A stretch of DNA of 64,000 nucleotides from Heliomicrobium undosum (GTDB taxonomy: Bacteria > Bacillota > Desulfitobacteriia > Heliobacteriales > Heliobacteriaceae): contig NZ_WXEY01000005.1 of NCBI RefSeq assembly GCF_009877425.1, forward strand, positions 124,001 to 188,000, written 5' to 3'. Both the position numbers and the translations under genes were made by a program. How positions within the stretch are numbered: position 1 is the stretch's first letter; every line of letters starts with the position of its first letter. The notes beneath the pieces were generated by a model. The model searched no databases and was not told where the DNA came from. It worked only from the letters and a program-made list of their open reading frames with translations. Positions 8,559 to 16,408 of the stretch are shown piece by piece.

Positions 8559-9374
8559 TTACCGCAGCAGGGAGAGAACGCCTTGGGGCTTTTGGTTGGA
8601 TTGCGCCAGCATGGAGGTGCCGGCCTGGCTGAGGATCTGGCTACGGGTGAAGCTGGACATTTCCTTCGCCATGTCCACGTCGCGGACCCGAGATTCAGCG
8701 GCTTGCAGGTTTTCGCCAGCGACGTTCAGGTTGGCGATGGTGTGTTCCAAACGGTTTTGCCAGGCGCCCAGTTTGGACCGCATGGTCGAAACGGTGGCAA
8801 TGGCGGTGTTGATGGAGGAGATGGCCGACTGCGCCTTCGTGGTGTCGCTGACACTCAGGGTGCCGCTGACGCCGAGGGCGTTCGCCGTCACGTTGGTGAT
8901 GGTGATCTGGATGGTTTGACCGCTGTTGGCGCCAATCAAGAACGTTTTGGAGGAGAAGTTTCCGCTCAGCAGCTTCTGGGTGTTGAACTCGGTGGTCTTG
9001 GCGATCCGGTTCAACTCGCTCTGGAGTTCGGTGATCTCCGTCTTGATGGCGTTGCGGTCAGCGGTGACGTTGGTGTCGTTGGAAGCCTGAACAGCCAGCT
9101 CGCGCATCCGCTGCAGGATGGAGTGGGTTTCGTTCAGGGCGCCTTCCGCCGTCTGGATGAGGGAGATCGCGTCCTGGGCGTTCCGAACAGCCTGGTTCAA
9201 GCCGTTGATCTGGCCGCGCATCTTTTCGGAGATGGCGAGACCGGCGGCGTCATCACCGGCGCGGTTGATGCGCAGACCCGAGGAGAGCCGCTCCAGCGAC
9301 TTGTTCATGGAGAAATCGGTGACACCCAGTTGCCGTTGCGCGTTCAACGCGCTGATGTTGTGGTTGATAATCAT
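8559..9374 (-). CDS. fliC: Flagellin 2
   Basis: A second filament subunit, 271 residues, starting at ATG 9372-9374 behind AGGGAGGA. The N-terminal 160 and C-terminal 75 residues are almost the same as in flagellin 1. The difference lies in the central loop (NVTANALGVSGTLSVSDTTKA), two residues shorter overall than the paralogue. The gene, its sigma-28 promoter, leader hairpin and terminator form a unit closely resembling flagellin 1 in both coding and upstream sequence, so the two arose by tandem duplication. Both can be expected to be incorporated into one filament under sigma-28 control. Confidence 0.96.
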   Translation of the reverse strand: MIINHNISALNAQRQLGVTDFSMNKSLERLSSGLRINRAGDDAAGLAISEKMRGQINGLNQAVRNAQDAISLIQTAEGALNETHSILQRMRELAVQASNDTNVTADRNAIKTEITELQSELNRIAKTTEFNTQKLLSGNFSSKTFLIGANSGQTIQITITNVTANALGVSGTLSVSDTTKAQSAISSINTAIATVSTMRSKLGAWQNRLEHTIANLNVAGENLQAAESRVRDVDMAKEMSSFTRSQILSQAGTSMLAQSNQKPQGVLSLLR

Positions 9375-9381
9375 GGTATTT

Positions 9382-9415
9382 TCCTCCCTGATTTTTTACT
9401 CGGCCTTCCTTGGCC
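9382..9415 (-). promoter_or_regulatory. Flagellin 2 leader: ribosome site plus hairpin, candidate double CsrA site
   Basis: Minus strand: GGCC-AAGGAA-GGCC (9402-9415) places AAGGA in a six-base loop. The ribosome site AGGGAGGA (9382-9389) contains AGGGA, also an ANGGA. Same layout as the other two flagellin leaders. Confidence 0.7.
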
Positions 9416-9443
9416 TGGTAGCATGATGAAAGCTACGTCATTA

Positions 9444-9470
9444 TTATCGTTGTTCTGGAAAGAGAGTTTA
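9444..9470 (-). promoter_or_regulatory. Sigma-28 (SigD) promoter of flagellin 2
   Basis: Minus strand TAAA-N15-AACGATAA, the same core elements as for flagellin 1, with flanking sequence also conserved over some 40 bases. Confidence 0.85.
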
Positions 9471-9576
9471 ACTTTGGTTTTTAGCTAAATTCGGCGATTA
9501 TTCTTGATTAAACTAAATTGCGTTCGAATATGTACGATAATCTCGCGATTACTAAATATTTCATTTCTTGATATTC

Positions 9577-9610
9577 AAAAAAAGCCTGCCGGCGAGCCGG
9601 CAGGCTTTTT
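9577..9610 (-). terminator. Rho-independent terminator after flagellin 3
   Basis: Inverted repeat AAAAAGCCTGCCGGC / GCCGGCAGGCTTTTT with a very short loop. It lies about 70 bp past the flagellin 3 stop and upstream of the flagellin 2 promoter, and insulates the two units. Confidence 0.9.
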
Positions 9611-9678
9611 CTACGTTACAGGTTCTGTTTTCCTCACGGTTCCGTTTTCCTTGCGGTTCTATTTCCCTTGGGTTTCGA

Positions 9679-10491
9679 TTACCGCAGGAGGGAGAGCACG
9701 CCTTGCGGTTTCTGGTTGGCTTGCGCCAGCATGGAGGTGCCCGCTTGGCTGAGGATCTGGCTGCGGGTGAAGCTGGACATCTCTTTCGCCATGTCGACGT
9801 CACGGACCCGGGATTCAGCGGCTTGCAGGTTCTCACCGGCGACGTTCAGGTTGGCGATGGTGTGCTCGAGGCGGTTTTGCCAGGCGCCCAGTTTGGAACG
9901 CATGGTAGAGACGGTGGCGATAGCGTCGTTGACCGAGGAGATGGCGCTCTGGGCGCCCGTGGTGCTGCTGACGCTGATGCTATCGACCTTGAGCTTGGCA
10001 GAGGACACGCCGGTGATGCTGATGGAGATCGTCTGGCCGCTGTTGGCGCCGATGAGGAATGTCTTGTTGTTGAAACCGCCGCTCAGCAGCTTTTGGGTGT
10101 TGAACTCGGTCGTGTTGGAGATCCGGTTCAGTTCGCTCTGCAACTCATTGATCTCTGTTTTGATGGCCTGCCGGTCGGCGGTGACGTTGGTATCGTTCGA
10201 AGCCTGGACGGAAAGCTCCCGCATCCGCTGCAGGATGGCATGGGTCTCGTTCAGCGCGCCTTCCGCCGTCTGAAGCAGGGAGATGGCGTCCTGGGAGTTG
10301 CGAACCGCCTGGTTGAGGCCGTTGATCTGGCCGCGCATCTTTTCCGAGATGGCCAGACCGGCGGCATCGTCACCAGCGCGATTGATCCGGAGACCCGAGG
10401 AGAGGCGTTCCAGGGACTTGCTCATGGAAAAGTCGGTGACACCGAGTTGCCGTTGTGCGTTCATCGCACTGATGTTGTGGTTGATGATCAT
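9679..10491 (-). CDS. fliC: Flagellin 3
   Basis: A third filament subunit, 270 residues. The start at ATG 10489-10491 behind ACGGAGGA gives [17 protein letters not shown]. It differs from the other two in a few core positions (SAMNAQ for SALNAQ, SMSKSLE for SMNKSLE, LLQTAEG for [15 protein letters not shown] for AQSNQKPQ) and in its central loop (GVSSAKLKVDSISVSSTTGA). It is the most diverged of the three and the only one without a clear sigma-28 promoter. It is probably the first to be made or a minor proximal subunit, which is inference from the promoter. It is the flagellin copy nearest csrA. Confidence 0.95.
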   Translation of the reverse strand: MIINHNISAMNAQRQLGVTDFSMSKSLERLSSGLRINRAGDDAAGLAISEKMRGQINGLNQAVRNSQDAISLLQTAEGALNETHAILQRMRELSVQASNDTNVTADRQAIKTEINELQSELNRISNTTEFNTQKLLSGGFNNKTFLIGANSGQTISISITGVSSAKLKVDSISVSSTTGAQSAISSVNDAIATVSTMRSKLGAWQNRLEHTIANLNVAGENLQAAESRVRDVDMAKEMSSFTRSQILSQAGTSMLAQANQKPQGVLSLLR

Positions 10492-10498
10492 CTTGCAT

Positions 10499-10531
10499 TC
10501 CTCCGTGAGTGTTTTTTGGCCTTCCATGGCC
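10499..10531 (-). promoter_or_regulatory. Flagellin 3 leader: ribosome site plus hairpin, candidate double CsrA site
   Basis: Minus strand: GGCC-ATGGAA-GGCC (10518-10531) puts ATGGA in the loop of a four-pair stem. The ribosome site ACGGAGGA (10499-10506) holds ACGGA. The bases between and around differ from the other two leaders, yet both ANGGA elements are kept, which argues for selection. Confidence 0.7.
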
Positions 10532-10558
10532 TCCGCTCGGCAGAGCGGCTACATTGTT

Positions 10559-10586
10559 ATTATCGTATCGGCCTGCGAATGGTCAA
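10559..10586 (-). promoter_or_regulatory. Sigma-A-like promoter of flagellin 3
   Basis: Minus strand TTGACC-N16-GATAAT, one mismatch from consensus in each hexamer. The -10 overlaps the ACGATAATAA block that holds the sigma-28 -10 in flagellins 1 and 2, but the TAAA -35 is replaced (TTGA at that place). The sequence therefore suggests sigma-A or mixed control. Confidence 0.6.
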
Positions 10587-10700
10587 GGGCGGCCATCGGC
10601 GGAATAAGACGATCATATCCCTACTGCGACGTCTTTCTCTTTTTTTCGCCAATAAGATGCTTAACCTTAAAAATTTAGGCTAGATTAAATTGAATGCAAC

Positions 10701-10729
10701 AAAATAAAAGGACCGTTGTGTAACGGCCC
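10701..10729 (-). terminator. Rho-independent terminator after csrA
   Basis: Minus strand GGGCCGTT-ACAC-AACGGTCC followed by TTTTATTTT, 43 bp past the csrA stop. It ends the flgM-to-csrA operon. The remaining bases up to the flagellin 3 promoter show no further feature. Confidence 0.85.
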
Positions 10730-10771
10730 TCGAATGCGCGAAGGTGATCCTGTCTTCGCATATGTCTATGG

Positions 10772-11023
10772 TTATTTTCCTTCCGCTTTCCCGGACACAG
10801 CGAGACCGCCGACGAGGCGAGCCAAAGCATCGGTGTTCCCGGCGATGGCGGCGGAACGGTTGGCTTCTTCAATCGCCTCCAGCACTTCCTTGCGCAGGAT
10901 GCGCACATCTTTGGGCGCCCGGATGCCAATCTTGACCTGCTCCCCACGAACTTCGAGGACTACGACCTCCACGTCGTTCCCGATCAGCAAGGTTTCCCCG
11001 GATTTGCGCGTAAGCACCAGCAT
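10772..11023 (-). CDS. csrA: Carbon storage regulator CsrA, translational repressor of flagellin
   Basis: A small dimeric RNA-binding protein (83 residues, usual length 60-85). The core is intact: MLVLTRKSGETLLIG, the strand VEVVVLEVRGEQVKIGI, and APKDVRILRKEV with the RNA-contacting Arg. In B. subtilis CsrA blocks translation of hag until FliW, freed by flagellin export, sequesters it. The gene lies 50 bp after fliW and just upstream of three flagellins whose leaders carry paired ANGGA sites, so the same circuit is expected. The C-terminal tail (GNTDALARLVGGLAV) is somewhat long and may contribute to FliW binding. Confidence 0.97.
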   Translation of the reverse strand: MLVLTRKSGETLLIGNDVEVVVLEVRGEQVKIGIRAPKDVRILRKEVLEAIEEANRSAAIAGNTDALARLVGGLAVSGKAEGK

Positions 11024-11073
11024 ATCTCTTCTCCCCGTTTCTCAAACCGTCTCAGGCTTCCCCAAGCTTGCCC

Positions 11074-11502
11074 CTATGAAGCCTCCAGTCGGTGGCGGGT
11101 CGAGTAATGATCGTTGTCGAGGATCACCTGTCTGGCCAGGCCTTTACCCCGGTTGATGACGAGAGGCGCCTTTAAATTAACAGTGATGTCCTTGGGCTCG
11201 TCAGCCAAGGTAAATATGACGAGGGCGAGGGCTTCCTCGGGATGATCGATGGCCAACTCCTGCTGATCCACCGATGCCAGTTTGACCTCATAATCAGGGA
11301 AAAAGGCGAAGGGATCGCCCGTGAAAAACTCCAGTTCGGGGTTGTCCAGGCTCCGCAGAAAAAAGAAGGGCCCCTTTTCCTCATAGGGGATCAGGATAAA
11401 GCGCTTTTCTTTTTCAAATCCCGGCAGCCCCTTCTCAAAGCGGATGACATCTTCGGGATGAAATTCGACGGTTCCAAAGCGGCTTGAATGAACCTGCAAC
11501 AT
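11074..11502 (-). CDS. fliW: Flagellar assembly factor FliW, CsrA antagonist
   Basis: FliW binds either flagellin or CsrA. When flagellin leaves the cell, FliW is released and relieves CsrA repression. The 142-residue protein has the family motifs: FHPEDVIRFEKGLPGFE at residues 14-30, FFFLRSLDNPELEFFT, FPDYEVKL and a C-terminal VNLKAPLVIN. The start at 11500-11502 follows GGGAGGCG. It lies between yviE and csrA as in Bacillus. Confidence 0.96.
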   Translation of the reverse strand: MLQVHSSRFGTVEFHPEDVIRFEKGLPGFEKEKRFILIPYEEKGPFFFLRSLDNPELEFFTGDPFAFFPDYEVKLASVDQQELAIDHPEEALALVIFTLADEPKDITVNLKAPLVINRGKGLARQVILDNDHYSTRHRLEAS

Positions 11503-11557
11503 AAACGCCTCCCAAATCCGCCTCTATACGTCGTCTATTGAACGCCGGTTCCCCTCG

Positions 11558-12130
11558 TTACGCCTGTAGGGACACTTTCGGCGGCGGCGGAATCACTTTC
11601 ACATACCCTTTTTGCACCACTTCAGTGATCACCCGGCTGGGTTGGTATTCTCCCTGCACCCGCCCGGGCGTGAGACGAAAATGGACATCGCCAGGGACAA
11701 ACTGTGTCTGCAGTCGCCCCGGCTGATAATGGAACTGGGGTCGGGCGCCGGGCATACTGGCGATGTTGACATCCGGCGCGCCAGGGAAAGCGTTCTCCCA
11801 GGCAATGTCAGGTATGGGGTCATTTTTATTTTCGATGGCGCCGATGCGATCGCCTTCTCCAGCCTTGCGAGCGATATACTCGTAGCTCTGCTGCATCGCC
11901 TTGGCGGCAAAGTCCTCTTCCAGCGCGTTGCTGGTGCGGAATCCAACGCTCGCCCGCGCTGCCGTCTGGTCGATCTGCACCCTTGGCGGGGTGCGGCTGA
12001 TCTCGACGCGGGGATTCGTATGCTCGGCATCCAATTTGGCCCAGCTATTGGTCAGTTCAAAACGACGCGGTTGGGTATGGGACTGAATGCGGGTAAACTG
12101 CTGGTCGATCTGGATCCTTGGCACATTCAT
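11558..12130 (-). CDS. yviE: YviE / DUF6470 family protein of the flagellar operon
   Basis: A 190-residue protein without assigned function, constantly found between flgL and fliW in Firmicutes. It starts at 12128-12130 after AGGAGGGTGACGGG. The N-terminal half has repeated short strands of the kind PRIQIDQ, PRVEISRTPP and RVQIDQTAAR. The C-terminal half repeats the pattern (Q/H)(F/Y)xPGRxQxx, ending in a Pro-rich tail KVIPPPPKV. No enzyme motif or signal is visible. Conserved neighbourhood is the only clue to its role. Confidence 0.85.
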   Translation of the reverse strand: MNVPRIQIDQQFTRIQSHTQPRRFELTNSWAKLDAEHTNPRVEISRTPPRVQIDQTAARASVGFRTSNALEEDFAAKAMQQSYEYIARKAGEGDRIGAIENKNDPIPDIAWENAFPGAPDVNIASMPGARPQFHYQPGRLQTQFVPGDVHFRLTPGRVQGEYQPSRVITEVVQKGYVKVIPPPPKVSLQA

Positions 12131-12149
12131 CCCGTCACCCTCCTCTCAC

Positions 12150-13043
12150 CTACTTGAGAAAGTCCACAAGGCTCGGCTGAAGGATGCGCGCCCCTGTCGA
12201 CAGCGCCGAACGGAACACGCTTTCCTGAGTCTTAAAGTCGGTGATCACCTGGGCAATATCGGCGTCTTCCACCTTGGCCAGCGTTTCGGTCATCGTCAGT
12301 TTGAAACTCTCCAGGCGGTTGCCGGTGAATTCGATCCGGTTCTGGCGGGCGCCGATGGAAGCCTGTTCTTCAAGCACCTTGTCGGCCAGCTTCTCCAGAT
12401 CGCCGAGTCGGTTGACCTGCACCCCTGTCTTCAAGGTATTGGCCACCGATTTCAAAAAGTTGAGGACACCTTGGTCCGACGGGGTCGGACCGCTGTCGGC
12501 GAAAATGCGTTGTCCAATCGAGTTGACGGTCACCGTAGCCTTCGCGTCGATCTCCAGGGCAATTTCACCGTCATTGCCGTTCCATACATAGCTTGCCCCG
12601 CTCAATACAGCCGGCGGATTCCCGGTGTTGGTTCCGCCGAAGATGTAGCGTCCGCCGACGGTGGTGTTGGAGATTTTGCTGACATGGTCTGCCAGTTGAT
12701 CCACTTCCTCGGCAATGGCTTTCCGAGACTCCGGCGTCGCCGTGTCTGTGTCAGCTTGCTCCATTAACGTACGGACCCGATGAAGGACGTTGGTCACTTC
12801 CGTCAGCGCCGTATCGGTGTTGTCTAGCCAGATCCCGGCTTCCGTGGCGTTGTCGAGGTACTTCTCCACCTGCAGCACTGCGCTCCGGTAAGTCATCGTC
12901 TGCACAGAACCGACAGGATCATCCTGGGGCAAACGGTTCTTCTTCCCCGATGTCAGCTGATACTGCGATTTTTCCATGTCTCCCATGATATTGTTCAGGT
13001 TTCGCATAAACCCGCTGCTCATCATATACTGGGTGATCCGCAC
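12150..13043 (-). CDS. flgL: Flagellar hook-filament junction protein FlgL (HAP3)
   Basis: Joins the hook via FlgK to the filament. It has the flagellin-like N-terminal helix (MRITQYMMSSGFMRNLNNIM, then LTSGKKNRLPQDDPVG) and C-terminal helix (AKVEDADIAQVITDFKTQES). The frame runs up to 13067, but AAGGAGG stands 8 bases before a GTG at 13041-13043. This start gives the canonical MRITQ, so I use it (297 residues). It follows flgK by about 64 bp. Confidence 0.95.
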   Translation of the reverse strand: MRITQYMMSSGFMRNLNNIMGDMEKSQYQLTSGKKNRLPQDDPVGSVQTMTYRSAVLQVEKYLDNATEAGIWLDNTDTALTEVTNVLHRVRTLMEQADTDTATPESRKAIAEEVDQLADHVSKISNTTVGGRYIFGGTNTGNPPAVLSGASYVWNGNDGEIALEIDAKATVTVNSIGQRIFADSGPTPSDQGVLNFLKSVANTLKTGVQVNRLGDLEKLADKVLEEQASIGARQNRIEFTGNRLESFKLTMTETLAKVEDADIAQVITDFKTQESVFRSALSTGARILQPSLVDFLK

Positions 13044-13107
13044 CGCCGTTTCCTCCTTCGGCGTCAATATCTCATTACAGGTAACTCACTCGATTCTATC
13101 CAATCCG

Positions 13108-15312
13108 TTAACGGCCGACCATGCCCATCCGGTTGATGATCGTGTCGATCATCTCATCGACTGCGTTGACCATGCGGGCAGCGGCGTTGTAGGCCTGCTG
13201 AAAACGGATCATGTTCGTCATCTCTTCGTCAAGGGAGACGCTGGTGACCGAATCACGCTGGCCCATCACCGTATCGGTCAGCATGGTCTGATTCTTGTAC
13301 ATCCGCTCGGCCTGCTGGCCCGAGACGCCGAGATCGCCCGACACGGTCCGATAGTAATCATCACAGGTTGACGGCTGCGGGAAGGAGCCGAACTTCTGGT
13401 ACTTTAGCTGAGCGATCTCCCGCGAGTTGTCGGAGTTGCCCTCATAGGGGACGCTGGGCCGCGGCGGCGACGGTTGGTCCCTTTCCGGCCTTGCTGCCGC
13501 CACTTTCGCCGAGTTGTCGAGGAGCGGGTTGACGATCATGTGTTCCATGTCCACCGGATCAAAGAGGTTGGAAGCATTGGCATGATAGGCGACAGCGTCA
13601 ACAAAAAAGCGGATGCCGCTTGGTTCGAGGATCTTGTTCGGGCTGTTCTGGATCGCTTCGAGTGAAACGCCTTCCATGTGCTTTTTGTTTAACTCGCTAG
13701 CGAAGACCATCGCCAGTTTGTTCAGTTTCCGCCGGATGTCGGCGATTTGGCCTTCGCGTTTCGAGATATTCACGTGTACGTCCTCGCCGCTGCCAGCCGT
13801 AACATTCAGAACAAGGCCGTTGTCCAACGTGATTTGGTTGCCGTCTACTTTTGTAATCGCCACCTGCTTGGTCACACCGCCGCCCTGGTCCAGCTTCACC
13901 GTGCTCGTCGGAGGGGGGCCCGGGTCGGTGATGATCACATTGGAACCGCCTGTACATGTTTGATCAGACACCATGTTGGGCACAGGGGCGTCATCGAACT
14001 TCTGAACTCGAAAGGTGTTGTTTCCTGCTTTCACAGCTGTCAGATCGATGTTTCCGGGCACGAGTGTGGAGGCTTGCGCCGTTAACCCCGAATGACTGGT
14101 AAGCGCATTAAAATTGGTGATCGCTTCGTTCAGCATATCGGCGGCTGTTTTGATCCCATCGTTGGAGAACGTAAATTGACAGACAGAACCGTCAATGCCG
14201 GTGATTTTGTACGTTTCGCTGTGGCCGGCTGCGGGCGGCGTAAAAGACAGGGAGGCGCTGTTTTTCACGGCAGCCGTTCCGACATGAACCTTATAGGTGC
14301 CGACGACCGTCTCGGCAGTCACATCGACAACCTGCATTTTATTGGGAGCCGGTTGACTGGTGAGGGGATCGATGACCTGGGCCTGCCAGTCAAAATTGGT
14401 CGTGCCGAAGAGGGAACTGTACCCCGCAGGAACGAGGGCGCCCCGTGCCTCCAGGATCCCCCGCAGTTCACCGCTGCTGGGCAAAGCGACCATGCCCGTG
14501 TTCCACTTCAGTTCATAAAGACCCTTGCCGTTGGCGTCGGTGCGGTCCTCCACCACCAGCTTATTGGTAGAGCCTCCGGAGACCAGTGTGCCATTGCCGG
14601 CGCCCACGCTGACCATGCCTGACCTATCCTCGGAAACGGTGATGTCGATGAGGGAGGAGAGCTTGTCGAGGAGAAGGTCCCGCTTGTCCCGCAGATCGTT
14701 GGCCTTTTCGCCGGAGACCTCAATGGCCTGAATCTGGTTGTTCAAGCGAGCGATCTGATCGCCATAGGAGTTGATCGTCTGCACCGTCGACAGCAGTTTG
14801 TCGTTCATATCCGTTTCCAACTGGCGGATCTGGCGGCTGATATGAGCGAAGGTCTCCGCAACGGCTTTACCGCGCTCGACGACGACGCCGCGCGCCGCCG
14901 GTTGTTCGGGATGGGCCGTCAGGTCTTCCCACCCTTCCCAGAACTGGTCCATCACCTGGGCCAGACCGGTGTTCGATTCCTCACTCAATATCGACTGGAT
15001 TTTTTCCAGCACGTCTGATTGAATGCTCCAATAGCCGAGGGCGCGGTTTTCGTTGCGGTATTGGAGATCGAGAAAGCTGTCGCGGTAGCGCTTGATCTGA
15101 TCGACATTCACACCGGTCCCGATCTGCCCGGTATAGCTGGAGCGCTGCATGGAGGGTTGAAACAGCGACGGTGTGGTGCCGAGCACGACCGTCTGCCGGG
15201 AGTACCCTTCCGTATTCACGTTGGCGACGTTATGGCCGGTTACGTCTAGGCCGGCCTTGTTGGCCATGATGCCCCGACGGGCAATCTCAAGGCCAAAAAA
15301 AGTGGACGGCAT
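13108..15312 (-). CDS. flgK: Flagellar hook-associated protein FlgK (HAP1)
   Basis: The first junction protein on the hook. The N-terminus STFFGLEIARRGIMANKAGL plus VTGHNVANVNTEGYSRQ and the C-terminus SLDEEMTNMIRFQQAYNAAA are canonical. With 734 residues it is much longer than B. subtilis FlgK (about 500). The extra material lies at about residues 300-520. It includes a segment resembling the flagellin hook IN motifs of FliD (GTYKVHVG... then ADMLNEAITNFNALTSHSGL). The ATG at 15310-15312 follows GGGAGGATCGCC. Confidence 0.95.
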   Translation of the reverse strand: MPSTFFGLEIARRGIMANKAGLDVTGHNVANVNTEGYSRQTVVLGTTPSLFQPSMQRSSYTGQIGTGVNVDQIKRYRDSFLDLQYRNENRALGYWSIQSDVLEKIQSILSEESNTGLAQVMDQFWEGWEDLTAHPEQPAARGVVVERGKAVAETFAHISRQIRQLETDMNDKLLSTVQTINSYGDQIARLNNQIQAIEVSGEKANDLRDKRDLLLDKLSSLIDITVSEDRSGMVSVGAGNGTLVSGGSTNKLVVEDRTDANGKGLYELKWNTGMVALPSSGELRGILEARGALVPAGYSSLFGTTNFDWQAQVIDPLTSQPAPNKMQVVDVTAETVVGTYKVHVGTAAVKNSASLSFTPPAAGHSETYKITGIDGSVCQFTFSNDGIKTAADMLNEAITNFNALTSHSGLTAQASTLVPGNIDLTAVKAGNNTFRVQKFDDAPVPNMVSDQTCTGGSNVIITDPGPPPTSTVKLDQGGGVTKQVAITKVDGNQITLDNGLVLNVTAGSGEDVHVNISKREGQIADIRRKLNKLAMVFASELNKKHMEGVSLEAIQNSPNKILEPSGIRFFVDAVAYHANASNLFDPVDMEHMIVNPLLDNSAKVAAARPERDQPSPPRPSVPYEGNSDNSREIAQLKYQKFGSFPQPSTCDDYYRTVSGDLGVSGQQAERMYKNQTMLTDTVMGQRDSVTSVSLDEEMTNMIRFQQAYNAAARMVNAVDEMIDTIINRMGMVGR

Positions 15313-15381
15313 GGCGATCCTCCCATCGCAATCGGCAACGCGGCGCTGTCCTGCAAGGGGCGCCTGCGATGTCGAAAGTTT

Positions 15382-15924
15382 TTAGATCTTACGGTTGATC
15401 AAGGAACGTGTGACAGCGCCGCCGTCCCCTTGCGGTCCATAAGCGGGCGCCGGCGCCTCGGTGGCGCGCCGGAGCATGTTGTAGTAGGTATCGTAAAAGT
15501 GCAACGATTTTTCGATCAATTCCTTGTTGCGCCGGTTTTGCAGTTCCAACGCCTGGACCGTGTCGTTGATCTCGTCCCGCAGGCGGACCAGCAACGCCTG
15601 CGCCTGAGGCGGCATCCGCTCAAACAGGTCGGAGAGACGGCCATCACCAGGAATGCCCAAGCGGTCGCGCAATTCTGTGGTCACCCGCTGCCGTTGCTTT
15701 TCCACCTGTCCCGACTGCACGATCAGGGTGTTCTCGGCGTCGGTGATCTTTTGTATCTCCGCGATGTCTGCCTTCACAAGCGATTGTTCTTTCTTCTGGG
15801 CCAGCGTGTTCAGCCCCTTCAGCAACCGGAGGTGCAATTCCAACAGTTGTATCAATTGCTCAAAAAGGCCCTCTTGGGTGTCCATCCCCGCGACACCCAA
15901 GGGGACCTGCTGGTTCGAAGGCAT
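15382..15924 (-). CDS. flgN: Flagellar export chaperone FlgN
   Basis: Chaperone for FlgK and FlgL. It is a helical 180-residue protein with the family pattern LFEQLIQLLELHLRLLKGLNTLAQKKEQSLV, then DIAEIQKI and a central VEKQRQRV. Position between flgM and flgK supports the call. The last 30 residues, including NMLRRATEAPAPAYGPQGDGG, are flexible, as expected for FlgN tails. Confidence 0.88.
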   Translation of the reverse strand: MPSNQQVPLGVAGMDTQEGLFEQLIQLLELHLRLLKGLNTLAQKKEQSLVKADIAEIQKITDAENTLIVQSGQVEKQRQRVTTELRDRLGIPGDGRLSDLFERMPPQAQALLVRLRDEINDTVQALELQNRRNKELIEKSLHFYDTYYNMLRRATEAPAPAYGPQGDGGAVTRSLINRKI

Positions 15925-15941
15925 ACTTCCTCACCTTTTTC

Positions 15942-16250
15942 TTATTCCAGGTCCGTCTGGTCAGCCAAACTGCGACCCAGCATTTTTTCGGCGATCTGTT
16001 CCCCCGTCACATGGTAGGTACCGGAACGCACCGCCTCCCCGAGCGCGGCGATCCGTTCGGCCCGCACCTCCGGCGCTTCCCGCACCGCTTTCAAGCTCGC
16101 CTGCAAGAGGCGGGCCTCATCGGAGACGTTCAGGGAATCCTGGCGCATGCCTTGCGCCGTCCCTGCTTCCTGCACATTCTTTGCCTTGTCGACCCGTTTC
16201 GCCCCATAGACCTGGAGCGCATGTTGGATCTGGTTCGATGAGATGATCAT
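15942..16250 (-). CDS. flgM: Anti-sigma-28 factor FlgM
   Basis: Holds sigma-28 inactive until it is exported after hook completion. The C-terminal half carries the sigma-binding helices (RAERIAALGEAVRSGTY, then VTGEQIAEKMLGRSL). The N-terminal half is polar and disordered (DSLNVSDEARLL). I start at ATG 16248-16250 (MIISSNQIQ, GGGGTGG upstream) rather than an ATG six codons earlier without a ribosome site. The gene is first in the flgM-flgN-flgK-flgL-yviE-fliW-csrA set and has its own sigma-28 promoter, giving the usual feedback loop. Confidence 0.93.
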   Translation of the reverse strand: MIISSNQIQHALQVYGAKRVDKAKNVQEAGTAQGMRQDSLNVSDEARLLQASLKAVREAPEVRAERIAALGEAVRSGTYHVTGEQIAEKMLGRSLADQTDLE

Positions 16251-16309
16251 CGCTACCACCCCCGCCATCTATCGGAAGCCTGTTGCTTCTAAGCGTTACT
16301 CACTTTCTA

Positions 16310-16337
16310 GTATCGTTGCCCCGGCGTGAAAACTTTA
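16310..16337 (-). promoter_or_regulatory. Sigma-28 promoter of the flgM operon
   Basis: Minus strand TAAA-N16-AACGATAC, one base longer in the spacer than at flagellins 1 and 2, about 60 bp before flgM. A sigma-28 promoter before flgM is also known in B. subtilis. Confidence 0.7.
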
Positions 16338-16376
16338 GCGCCTGACCGGCGATAAATATCAAAGGATAAAAAGAAC

Positions 16377-16402
16377 AAAAAACCGGCGCAACACCGGTTT
16401 TC
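16377..16402 (-). terminator. Terminator between yvyF and flgM
   Basis: Inverted repeat AAAACCGG / CCGGTTTT with a nine-base loop and, on the minus strand, a run of six T after the stem. It ends the yvyF transcript, so flgM depends mainly on its own promoter. Confidence 0.8.
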
Positions 16403-16408
16403 TCAACG

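Noticed and set aside
8583-10683. Long plus-strand open frames of 301 and 371 codons opposite the flagellin genes
   Set aside because: They mirror the flagellin genes, run through terminators and promoters of the minus strand and encode Gly/Val/Asp-rich sequence without family features. They are by-products of the codon pattern.
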